Part shown: piece by piece, positions 8,295 through 15,036 of the stretch
Layout of the letters: the number at the start of each line of letters is the position of its first letter
Position numbering within the stretch: position 1 is the stretch's first letter
Source: CAXTTV01 sp964247295
GTDB lineage: Bacteria; Chloroflexota; Ktedonobacteria; Ktedonobacterales; Ktedonobacteraceae
Reading direction: 5' to 3'
Length of the DNA stretch: 19,711 bases
Assembly: GCA_964247295.1 (NCBI GenBank)
Contig: CAXTTV010000081.1
Coordinates: forward strand, 1 to 19,711
Position numbers and translations under genes: made by a program
The notes under the pieces: model-generated
What the model saw: only the letters and a program-made list of their open reading frames with translations
Told to the model about the DNA's origin: nothing
The model's database searches: none

Positions 8295-9017
8295 ATGGAA
8301 CAAGCGTTGCAGGAGTTTCTGCAAGGTGTTCAACAGATTGGCCTGGAGCTGAGTGAGCAGCAGCTTACTCAGCTCTTGCGCTATCGTGACGAGCTCCTTG
8401 ACTGGAACACACGGATGAATTTAACCGCGATCAAAGATCCAGTGGAAGTATTATCAAAACATTTTCTGGACTCTTTATCATTATTGCAGATCTATAATCG
8501 ACCGCAGACCAGGCTCTTAGACATCGGGACAGGAGCGGGCTTTCCAGGTCTCCCCCTGAAGATAGCCTGTCCAGACTGGCAGGTTGTCTTAATGGACGCC
8601 ACAGGTAAGCGGATACAGTTTCTCAAGCATGTCATCGGTGTGCTAGGATTGCAGGGAGTTGAAGCGGTTCAGGGGAGAGCCGAAGAATTGGGGCGGCAGA
8701 AGCAGTATCGGGGAATGTTTGATCTAGTGACAGCCAGGGCCGTCTCCTCCATTGCCAATTTATTAGAGAATGCGTCTCCATTTTGTCGCGTGTGTGGAAA
8801 GATTATTTTCCCGAAAAAAGGATTATTAGAAGGGGAACTGGAGCAGGGGAAGAGAGCAGCGGCACTCGTAGGGGTGAGGTTGGAGCAAGATTACACCATG
8901 CAATTACCGGGTCTAGAGGATGGGCGGAGATTATTTATTTTAAAGCAAGAGAAAGTTTGCCCGGAGCAATATCCGAGGAGTGGAGCGGCCATAGCGAAAA
9001 AGCCGTTAGGCAGATAA
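8295..9017 (+). CDS. rsmG: 16S rRNA (guanine527-N7)-methyltransferase RsmG
   Basis: RsmG transfers a methyl group from S-adenosylmethionine to N7 of G527 in the 530 loop of 16S rRNA; its loss gives low-level streptomycin resistance in several bacteria. The 240-residue length is typical. Visible: WNTRMNLTAIKDPVEVLSKH at about 37-56, the SAM-binding LLDIGTGAGFPGLPL at 74-88, acidic MDATGKRIQFL at 100-110, DLVTARAVSS, and the C-terminal YPR-SGAAIAKKPL tail typical of the family. ATG 8295 lies six bases after the VWA stop, with AGGAAA as a short ribosome binding site, implying translational coupling. Its last 168 bases are duplicated near 11941. Confidence 0.96.
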   Translation: MEQALQEFLQGVQQIGLELSEQQLTQLLRYRDELLDWNTRMNLTAIKDPVEVLSKHFLDSLSLLQIYNRPQTRLLDIGTGAGFPGLPLKIACPDWQVVLMDATGKRIQFLKHVIGVLGLQGVEAVQGRAEELGRQKQYRGMFDLVTARAVSSIANLLENASPFCRVCGKIIFPKKGLLEGELEQGKRAAALVGVRLEQDYTMQLPGLEDGRRLFILKQEKVCPEQYPRSGAAIAKKPLGR

Positions 9018-9088
9018 GTTGAACGCCCTTAGATCCGACAAAAAAGCAAAAATTGTTGGTTATCGAATAAATTGGATTTGGCTCACCT

Positions 9089-9811
9089 ATGTATCAAAAG
9101 GAGTTTTTTGCAGTACAACTGGCCCTGGCGCAAAAAATCGCTAAAATCGGGGACCAATCTCTCGAACAGGTTGCTTTGCGCTACACAGCTTTTTATCGTA
9201 TCTTTGGCCTGGATTGGAGTTTTGATCCTACTAACCCTGTTTGGAAAACGTATACTTGTGGATTGAACCTTGCCGCAGATAAAGTACAATACACCTACGA
9301 GTATTATCTTCAACGCTATCCCAGCATTCCTACATCTGTCGAAGAACAGGCATATTGGGGGTGTTTTGCGTATGATTACTCTACAAAGACCAAGAAAATA
9401 AGACTCTACTTTGGGGACTATGATCGGTCTGGACATGGACCCCTCAGTCATTTACGCGTTGCTCAGCGCAAAGAGGAATTGCGGGCGATGTTTCAACACA
9501 TCCAGGGCAACCATCCTGATGCCTTATGGGTAGTTGGTGGATCATGGCTCTACAACTGGGAATCGTACACACGGCTTTTTCCGCCGGCGTTTGTCCAAAC
9601 GATCAAACCAGAGGAAATGCCTTCGCTGCAAGGTCGAGCAAGTTGGAATCAATTGTTACGGAGAGGTTGGCGTATACATCCAACATCTATGGATTTCTTT
9701 CTTCAAAAGGTCAGTCAACTCGAACGGGTAGAAGATTATCCAGGGTGCTTTCCTTATGCAGAGCTTTGGACTGAAGCCTCTATATCACATTTTTATGAGT
9801 TTTATTTATGA
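9089..9811 (+). CDS. uncharacterised 240-residue soluble protein
   Basis: I do not recognise this family. The protein has no signal peptide or membrane segment. It is rich in aromatic residues, with many Trp and Tyr (GLDWSFDP, YTYEYYLQRYP, WVVGGSWLYNWESY) and a GDYDRSGHGPLS segment. An in-frame TAA at 9068 limits extension, so ATG 9089 is the only usual start codon, though the ribosome binding site is weak (GGATTTGG). It follows rsmG by 71 bases and may be a read-through gene of that operon or independent. Continuous length and balanced composition support a real gene. Aromatic-rich motifs would suit an enzyme or a ligand-binding protein, but that is not evidence of function. Confidence 0.65.
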   Translation: MYQKEFFAVQLALAQKIAKIGDQSLEQVALRYTAFYRIFGLDWSFDPTNPVWKTYTCGLNLAADKVQYTYEYYLQRYPSIPTSVEEQAYWGCFAYDYSTKTKKIRLYFGDYDRSGHGPLSHLRVAQRKEELRAMFQHIQGNHPDALWVVGGSWLYNWESYTRLFPPAFVQTIKPEEMPSLQGRASWNQLLRRGWRIHPTSMDFFLQKVSQLERVEDYPGCFPYAELWTEASISHFYEFYL

Positions 9812-10031
9812 CCATGGAGGTTGCTAGAATTTGAAGCAACATATTGGGTGGAGTGAAGGTTGCCTTCATCAGGGGCAGAGCATTAGTTAACACAGGCAAA
9901 GAAGAAAAACGGTCAGCAAATTAGAATGACCTCGTATTGACTACCGGACTTTTTGCATTTATCCACTTGCATCGTCCGTTTGCGGGAGAGCGTACATGAC
10001 GCTTTGTATCCTTGGGTTCATGACATGAAAT
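9812..10031. other. gap between convergent genes with small inverted repeats
   Basis: No gene is seen. Small inverted repeats are GTTGCT/AGCAAC (9820-9825, 9835-9840), TGAAGG/CCTTCA with a 3-base loop (9854-9868), and the odd palindrome TTCATGACATGAA (10017-10029). The first could help end the upstream transcript. Confidence 0.4.
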
Positions 10032-10079
10032 GGTAAAGCGAAAGGTTTTGGTAAAAACATCAAAACCTTTCGCTTTACC
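10032..10079. terminator. 19-bp perfect hairpin, probable bidirectional terminator
   Basis: GGTAAAGCGAAAGGTTTTG (10032-10050) and CAAAACCTTTCGCTTTACC (10061-10079) are exact reverse complements around a 10-base loop. The hairpin lies between the convergent ends of the 240-residue gene (9811) and the lipoprotein gene (10118), so it could stop transcription both ways. The following U-tracts are short (TTCTC on plus, ATTTC on minus). A stem this long could also be a small repeat element. Confidence 0.6.
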
Positions 10080-10117
10080 TTCTCTGCTCACTAGCAGGGA
10101 TTATAGGGAGTAATAAA

Positions 10118-10717
10118 TCAAGGAGCTGTCCTCAGACTATTGCTTAATGTATTCTCATTCATATTTGAAGGAAGCTGGACACCATTTCCAGCGATTGGTT
10201 TCACGCTGTTATTCTCTATGACGAATCGTCCTGTTGGTCCGCCAGCCACGACATATTTTCCAGGATTATACTCCTCGATAAAGAGGACAACATGTTGCCC
10301 TACTTGGTAGAGAGGATCATCTTCCATGATATACATTGTGCCATCTTGATCTTTTCCTCCATTCTCATGAAAAGTGACTGTTGAAGGAACATTTTTTTGT
10401 GGATGAGCATTCCAGAGCACATTGCTCACCGTCAGTGCGACCTCTGAATAGGGAAAGCTCTTATCAGCAGGCTTCACCAGGGGACCAACCCTGGTAATCT
10501 CTCCACTGACAGCAAAATCCGCATAGTGCTTTAGCGCTTTGAGAGATGTAGCGTGTTCCGCCCAACTCGCATGCCCTATAACCTTTTGATTGTTAGCATC
10601 TCCACAGCCACTCATGCACAACGCAAAGGTAAGCAGAACTGCCAGGAACAACACGAGGCGAGCTGCTTCAGAGTAAAGGTAACTATGTAGCCAGTTCCCA
10701 GAGCTGAAATGTTTCAT
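10118..10717 (-). CDS. putative secreted lipoprotein of unknown function
   Basis: This 199-residue protein has a long N-region, a hydrophobic core (VLFLAVLLTFALCM) and a lipobox-like LCMSGC with the acceptor Cys near residue 38. It should be exported by Sec and lipid-anchored to the membrane. The mature part has beta-rich segments (EVALTVSNVLWNAHP, STVTFHENGG, GQHVVLFIEEY, GKYVVAGGPTGRFVIENN) typical of small domains in surface proteins, including the recurring GPTGRF pattern. I know no function. AAGGGG seven bases before the ATG is a good ribosome binding site. The next minus-strand gene upstream is the broken matrixin, also extracytoplasmic; a TCCTC/GAGGA hairpin lies in the 190-bp gap. Confidence 0.72.
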   Translation of the reverse strand: MKHFSSGNWLHSYLYSEAARLVLFLAVLLTFALCMSGCGDANNQKVIGHASWAEHATSLKALKHYADFAVSGEITRVGPLVKPADKSFPYSEVALTVSNVLWNAHPQKNVPSTVTFHENGGKDQDGTMYIMEDDPLYQVGQHVVLFIEEYNPGKYVVAGGPTGRFVIENNSVKPIAGNGVQLPSNMNENTLSNSLRTAP

Positions 10718-10907
10718 GTGAATACCCCTTTTTACTCAAAGTTCTTTCGAGAGAGAAATATCTTTATAAGTATTTTCTCCTCTTCTTTTCCTCCAACGAG
10801 GACGAATCTCCCCTTCTGATTGTTCCAGGCTCTTCAATCACATGTTTTTCTTTTCTCAAAAGGCTTTCATTTACATGAGAATGAGCATGGCATTCAATGT
10901 GCTGAAC

Positions 10908-11473
10908 TTAATAGAGAGAATTTACACCATTGATGTCATCTTGTCTTGGAGTATTCCCACAGCGGTTCCCTGTATTAGGGTTCATGAGGATGCAATCATT
11001 AGTGTGACCGAGACCAAGGGCATGACCAAGTTCATGAGCTGCTACTTCTTGTATTGTGGCTCTGTTATATCGACTGGTGAAGTGGGTATTGACCCATGCA
11101 TCGGCGGAAGTGAAATATCCGAATGAATTAATATTGTAAGTGGTGTACCCTTAACATCAGAGCGATCTACATCATGAACCGTCAGTGATCCACCATTTTC
11201 AGAGAAATGGACGTGTGAGTTCGTTCTATTCCAAGCATTATAGCCATCAATAAAGCCTTGCCTATTGTATCCTTGGGCAAAACTTTGGAAGTTGATGCTA
11301 ATGTTACCGCCGCCATACCACCTTCCACCTTCTGTTGAATAAGCGAGCGCTCTTCCACTTAATGCAGTAAATAAAGAGAATACAAAAATAAGAGCGAATA
11401 CAACTCTATACGTTTGCATTCTTTGAGGCTTTCCTTCGTCTGTTTTTTTGCTGAGAGGAGAAACTAACTTCAT
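10908..11473 (-). pseudogene. secreted matrixin-like zinc metalloprotease with a one-base frameshift
   Basis: The first frame encodes a signal peptide (cleavage probably after GRALA) and the matrixin-like stretch ISINFQSFAQGYNRQGFIDG, then runs out of frame. From near 11113-11115 the next frame continues ADAWVNTHFTSRYN, then the zinc-binding site HELGHALGLGH (HExxHxxGxxH), a Met-turn CILMNP, and stops at TAA 10908-10910. The total of 566 bases is one short of 189 codons, so one missing T in the T3 run (DISL should read DIFTSADA) restores a 188-residue protease. As written the catalytic site is not translated. Met19 (11419), with GAAGGAAAG upstream, is an alternative start giving a more usual signal peptide. 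Metzincin identity is strong; whether the lesion is real is open. Confidence 0.82.
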
Positions 11474-11940
11474 GGCACCCTACCTTTCTTTCGCTCGTAG
11501 CACGAAGGTCTTCAAGCATCCTTTGTACTTGAAATATATTTTAAGACTTATGCAATGAAAAAAGTCTTTTAATGCCTATAATGAAAATTATATAGTCAAA
11601 AATAGTAATTTTCAAGTACTATGGATACTAATACGGTAAAATAATTCTTTATTATCCGGAAAGTATTTAAAGATACTATAACTTACCACAGGTTTCTTGG
11701 GCCTAAAATTACTAAAGATGAAATTTTTTTATTAATTGCTTAATAGGCCTTTTGAACCTTGTAAAGGGAAAGACGAGAGTAAATTTCAAGTGATTGACGG
11801 CTTTCATGGCTAGAGTAAGGTTGAGTGAAAGCTTCATAGATTCCTTCAACGCCAAGCGATTTAGCTCAGAGTGAGCTCGAAGCAAACTGGGTGTTTTGGT
11901 ACCTGCACGTTGGTGATATATTTTGGGAGAAAGATGGTAA
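11474..11940. other. AT-rich gap with possible gene debris
   Basis: Bases 11520-11760 are markedly AT-rich, with a small inverted repeat AAGACTT/AAGTCTT (11543-11568); promoters of the minus-strand protease may lie here. A 22-codon plus-strand reading frame at 11806-11871 (MARVRLSESFIDSF) resembles the start of RelE-like domains but stops at once. AGCTCA/TGAGCT (11863-11877) forms a 6-bp hairpin. No complete gene is supported. Confidence 0.45.
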
Positions 11941-12145
11941 AAGAGAGCAGAGGCACTCGTAGGGGCGAGATTGGAGCAAGATTACGCTATCCAACTGCCG
12001 AGTTTAGAGGATGGGCGGAGATTATTTATTTTAAAGCGAGAGAAAGCTTGCCCGGAGCAATATCCGAGGAGCGGAGCGGCCATAGCGAAAAAGCCACTGG
12101 GCAGAAAAGCGCAGATAGCATTTTAGTCGGCAAAGAAGCAAAAAA
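11941..12145 (+). pseudogene. duplicated 3' fragment of rsmG
   Basis: Bases 11941-12107 align without gaps to the last part of rsmG (8850-9016), with about 16 differences in roughly 164 bases, nearly all transitions. The rsmG frame encodes KRAEALVGARLEQDYAIQLP and continues to AIAKKPLGR, then KAQIAF and a stop. Weaker similarity continues past the stop into flanking sequence (CAAAAAAGCAAAAA versus CAAAGAAGCAAAAA), so this was a copied genomic segment, not only coding sequence. A TAA directly before the fragment closes the frame, and no SAM-binding domain is present, so it cannot be functional. It lies just beyond the 3' end of the GNAT gene on the opposite strand. Confidence 0.88.
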
Positions 12146-12170
12146 TTCAGGAAAAGCTGTATCCTCCCCT

Positions 12171-12656
12171 TTAATCCAGGCGAAGGAGGAACTCTTCTAC
12201 CTCGGCCCCACGCACCTGGGAAAATCCTCTGCCTTCACCGATCCTTGTGAATCCGCATTTTTCCAAGGCGCGCAGAGAGCCGGTATTGTCTTTAGCAGCA
12301 CGAGCGTACACAGGACGCAACTTGTTGTGCTCTAGAAAGGCCGAGAGCGCTCTGGTAGCAATGCCTTTGCCCCAGTAGAGCTTTCCAATCCAGTAGGTGA
12401 CTTCCAGGTGCTCATCTTCATCAACATACGAGGAGACCGAGCCAGCCACACTTCCATTGAAGAGAATGGTCTGGTTGGTGGTAGCTTTATCCTCCAAAAT
12501 CTTCGTACAGTGTGTCATAAAAGCATCCCTATCAGCCGGATCTTTCCTTGTAAAGGCAGCCATCCAATTGGCCTCCGCGTCCAGTTGCTGGTCAAAGAAA
12601 ATGGGGAGGTCACTCATAATGACCTCACGCAGGACAATGTTGGAAGTATTTTTCAT
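12171..12656 (-). CDS. GNAT-family N-acetyltransferase
   Basis: This 161-residue protein is of usual length for the family. It starts IVLREVIMSDLPIFFDQQLD like RimJ/RimL-type GNATs. It has the acetyl-CoA-binding segment WIGKLYWGKGIATRALSAFL (the Gly-Lys-Gly-Ile-Ala loop is the pyrophosphate site) at about 90-109, followed by YARAAKDNTGSLRALEKCGF, the typical Asn-x-x-Ser-x-x-x-Leu-x-x-x-Gly-Phe motif. It transfers an acetyl group from acetyl-CoA to an amine whose identity cannot be read from sequence. The ribosome binding site is poor (AAAGAG). It follows purA on the same strand, but a terminator and its own promoter separate them. Confidence 0.88.
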   Translation of the reverse strand: MKNTSNIVLREVIMSDLPIFFDQQLDAEANWMAAFTRKDPADRDAFMTHCTKILEDKATTNQTILFNGSVAGSVSSYVDEDEHLEVTYWIGKLYWGKGIATRALSAFLEHNKLRPVYARAAKDNTGSLRALEKCGFTRIGEGRGFSQVRGAEVEEFLLRLD

Positions 12657-12723
12657 ACTATACTCTTTTTGCTTGCTTTCACTCTTGTGTGGAGGTTATG
12701 TTGCCAGTTTGGTAACATTTCGT

Positions 12724-12758
12724 CTATAAGCTTATAGCAGGTAGGTAGAAAGCCTCAA
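12724..12758 (-). promoter_or_regulatory. promoter of the GNAT gene with overlapping palindrome
   Basis: On the minus strand TTGAGG (12758-12753), 16 bases, TATAAG (12736-12731). The -10 box is half of the perfect 14-base palindrome CTATAAGCTTATAG (12724-12737), which could be an operator or chance. It lies about 70 bases before the ATG. Confidence 0.4.
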
Positions 12759-12814
12759 GAGTAGTTATGAGTTAAATACAAAGTCAGACAAGCGAATATT
12801 ATTCATCAGATAAC

Positions 12815-12854
12815 AAAGATCCTTTTCCTATTATACACAGAAAAAAGAATCTTT
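12815..12854 (-). terminator. terminator-like hairpin after purA
   Basis: On the minus strand AAAGATTCTTTT pairs with AAAAGGATCTTT around a 16-base loop, with one U-G wobble. Read on plus the same position is a C-A mismatch, which favours action on minus-strand RNA, that is after purA, which ends at 12876. The U-tract after the stem is weak. Confidence 0.55.
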
Positions 12855-12875
12855 TGGCTTGAAAAGTTTGAGATG

Positions 12876-14204
12876 TTATCTATGAATGGTGCGGGGATAG
12901 GTACCATCGTATTCAGGATTGGAAAGCACATCTTTAATTTGAATAGTTCCACCGCGCTGTGGGCTGACAGAGACCATCGAGACCGGAGTTTCCAGCAGCT
13001 CCTCCAGGCGACTCAGATATTTTTTTGCCGCCTCGGGAAGCTCTTCGTACGTCGTAATCGCGCTGGTAGGAGTCATCCAGCCCTCCATTTCCTCATAGAC
13101 CGGTTCGCAGGCGGCCTGATCATTCGCATTTGCCGGAAGGCTATGAATAATCTTTCCTTTGAGATTGTAGGCCGTACAAATCTTAATCGTCGGAAAGGTA
13201 TCGAGAACATCCATTTTTGTGATCACAGCCGCATCCAGACCATTCAAGTGGGCCACAAAGCGACCGGCTACCGCGTCGAACCAGCCGCAACGGCGTTCAC
13301 GTCCAGTATTTGTGCCATACTCATGGCCGCGATCGCGCATCTCCTTGCCGATCGTATCGAAGAGCTCAGTAGGCATTGGGCCGCTACCCACGCGTGTAAT
13401 ATATGCCTTATAAATACCGATCACGCGGTGGATAGAGCGGGGGGGTAAGCCAGCGCCACTGGAAGCGTTAGAGGCCATTGTTGAAGAGGAAGTTACAAAA
13501 GGGTATGTACCGAAATCAATATCGAGAAGAGCGCCCTGAGCGCCTTCCAGCAGAATCGTTTTATGATCGAAGAGAGCCTCATGCAGCATATCTTGAGTAT
13601 CGGCGATATGGGAGCGGAGTTGCTGACCGTAGCTAAAGTATTCGCCGTGGATTTCTTCCAGAGAGAGGGGAGGTTGACCATAGATCTGAGTGATCATACG
13701 GTTCTTTTGTTGGAGAATAGTTGAGAGCTTGCTGCGGAACGTATCGACATCAAGAAGATCAGCGATACGAATGCCGGTACGAGCATGTTTATCCACATAG
13801 GCAGGGGAGATACCGCGCTGAGTGCTCCCGATTTTATCGGAGCCACGAGCCTCTTCTTCCAGGCGGTCGAGCAAGAAGTGATAAGGCATAACCACATGAG
13901 CACGCTCGCTAATGTAGAGGCGAGAGATATCGACGCCAGCCTTTTGAAGATCCTGCATCTCAGAGATCAGACCTTTGGGATCGATAACCACGCCATTGCC
14001 AATAATACACGTGATATTGGGATAGAGAATACCCGAGGGTACAAGGCGGAAAGAAAACTCTTTATCGCCATAAACAACGCGATGACCCGCATTGCTGCCG
14101 CCCTGGTAGCGTACCACCGCATGAGCGTTCATCGAAAGCTCATCGACAATTTTGCCTTTGCCCTCGTCTCCCCACTGCGCTCCGATAACTGCAACTACTG
14201 CCAT
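12876..14204 (-). CDS. purA: adenylosuccinate synthetase
   Basis: PurA condenses IMP with aspartate using GTP, giving adenylosuccinate, the first committed step from IMP to AMP. The 442-residue product is of normal length (about 430). Key motifs: GTP-binding GAQWGDEGKGK at 8-18 with the catalytic Asp13, NAGH at 39-42 with catalytic His42, GSTQRGISPAY, LLEGAQGALLDIDFGTYPFV and TGRERRCGWFD near residue 305. The ATG has AGAAGGA about nine bases upstream. It is monocistronic or the last gene before a terminator-like hairpin. Its 5' leader contains competing hairpins. A housekeeping gene; identification is secure. Confidence 0.97.
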   Translation of the reverse strand: MAVVAVIGAQWGDEGKGKIVDELSMNAHAVVRYQGGSNAGHRVVYGDKEFSFRLVPSGILYPNITCIIGNGVVIDPKGLISEMQDLQKAGVDISRLYISERAHVVMPYHFLLDRLEEEARGSDKIGSTQRGISPAYVDKHARTGIRIADLLDVDTFRSKLSTILQQKNRMITQIYGQPPLSLEEIHGEYFSYGQQLRSHIADTQDMLHEALFDHKTILLEGAQGALLDIDFGTYPFVTSSSTMASNASSGAGLPPRSIHRVIGIYKAYITRVGSGPMPTELFDTIGKEMRDRGHEYGTNTGRERRCGWFDAVAGRFVAHLNGLDAAVITKMDVLDTFPTIKICTAYNLKGKIIHSLPANANDQAACEPVYEEMEGWMTPTSAITTYEELPEAAKKYLSRLEELLETPVSMVSVSPQRGGTIQIKDVLSNPEYDGTYPRTIHR

Positions 14205-14916
14205 AGTGAATGTTCCTTCTCAGCTTTATTGATCAGCCGTTTGGATGTGGCATCCATAGATCTTCATCCAAAGGCCTTCCATTTTACCATTACAAAAGTA
14301 TTATGTATGCAGGTCATTACTGGCTGAAGCAACAAGCGCTGTCCACTTCACCATTGCGCAGTAAAACATCTATCCTACAAAAGAAATCTCTCCAACCAAT
14401 TCTTGCTACCTGATAGTGCTATAGCCATTATATTGGTTATCCATACACAGGAAACCCATGAAAGAGCAGACATACAGACATTGTCAGGCCCAAAGACTGG
14501 AAAAGTAATCGTCCTACTCGATAGGTGTTACACTTAGAAAATAATCCAGAAAGGGGGTACATCGCTGTACGTCTACACGTGAAATAGAAAAGAAGCACAT
14601 GCAGATTTAAGGGAAAGTAAGTGGTAGGAGGATTGAATAATGTGAGCCGCCGTTGGTTCGACATCTGCCGATAGAAAGCAGCCTGATCCTTTATATTACA
14701 GAAGTAGGTAAAGGAGGGTAGTGAAACGTCCAATTGAGAGAATTGGGCCTTCCATTGGTGTCTGTTTATGTTATGGGCTAAAGATACTTGAGGCAGGCAT
14801 TGCATCAAGGAAGAGCCATTTTTCCTAATCGTATTCGGACGCATCCGGTTCTCTAATGCTCGCTCATAACAGTAAGACCTGTGCTTTCGATAGTAGGAAA
14901 CTGGTGAAAGGCACGT
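14205..14916. other. long gap upstream of purA, no supported gene
   Basis: This is most of an 832-bp gap. The only long reading frame, a 135-codon minus-strand one at 14437-14844, lacks a ribosome binding site and family resemblance. Visible elements are the purA leader hairpins at 14240-14272 (listed separately), CCAATT/AATTGG and GTACA/TGTAC small hairpins. No tRNA was found. Confidence 0.5.
14240..14272 (-). promoter_or_regulatory. competing hairpins in the purA 5' leader
   Basis: On the minus strand the leader contains TTTGGATG ... GGATG ... CATCCAAA. The outer TTTGGATG/CATCCAAA pairing (8 bp) and the inner GGATG/CATCC pairing are mutually exclusive because they share the last arm. It lies about 36-68 bases before the purA ATG. 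It could be a simple attenuator or chance. Confidence 0.3.
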
Positions 14917-14948
14917 GCTTCCCCTAGACTCACATTTTTAAGGGAAGC
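14917..14948 (-). terminator. hairpin downstream of the spermidine synthase-like gene
   Basis: GCTTCCC (14917-14923) pairs with GGGAAGC (14942-14948), extended by one G-U pair, 88 bases after the stop at 15037 on the minus strand. No clear U-tract, so only a candidate. Confidence 0.35.
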
Positions 14949-15036
14949 ATTTCTGTTACTTGTGTTACATTACATCACAAATTCACACTCTGTCAATAGA
15001 GAAAAGGAGAGAAGTTGGAAGATTTACATAATAATA

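Noticed and set aside
11871..12335. 154-codon plus-strand frame across the rsmG fragment
   Set aside because: It reads the rsmG duplicate in the wrong frame and then runs antisense through the GNAT gene; it is a shadow.
14656..14662. TTCGA resembling a tRNA T-loop
   Set aside because: Flanking bases do not form the T-stem and no D-arm or anticodon arm is nearby.
14437..14844. 135-codon minus-strand frame upstream of purA
   Set aside because: No ribosome binding site, no recognisable family, Ser/Leu/Arg-rich composition, and it sits in a gap with no other sign of coding.
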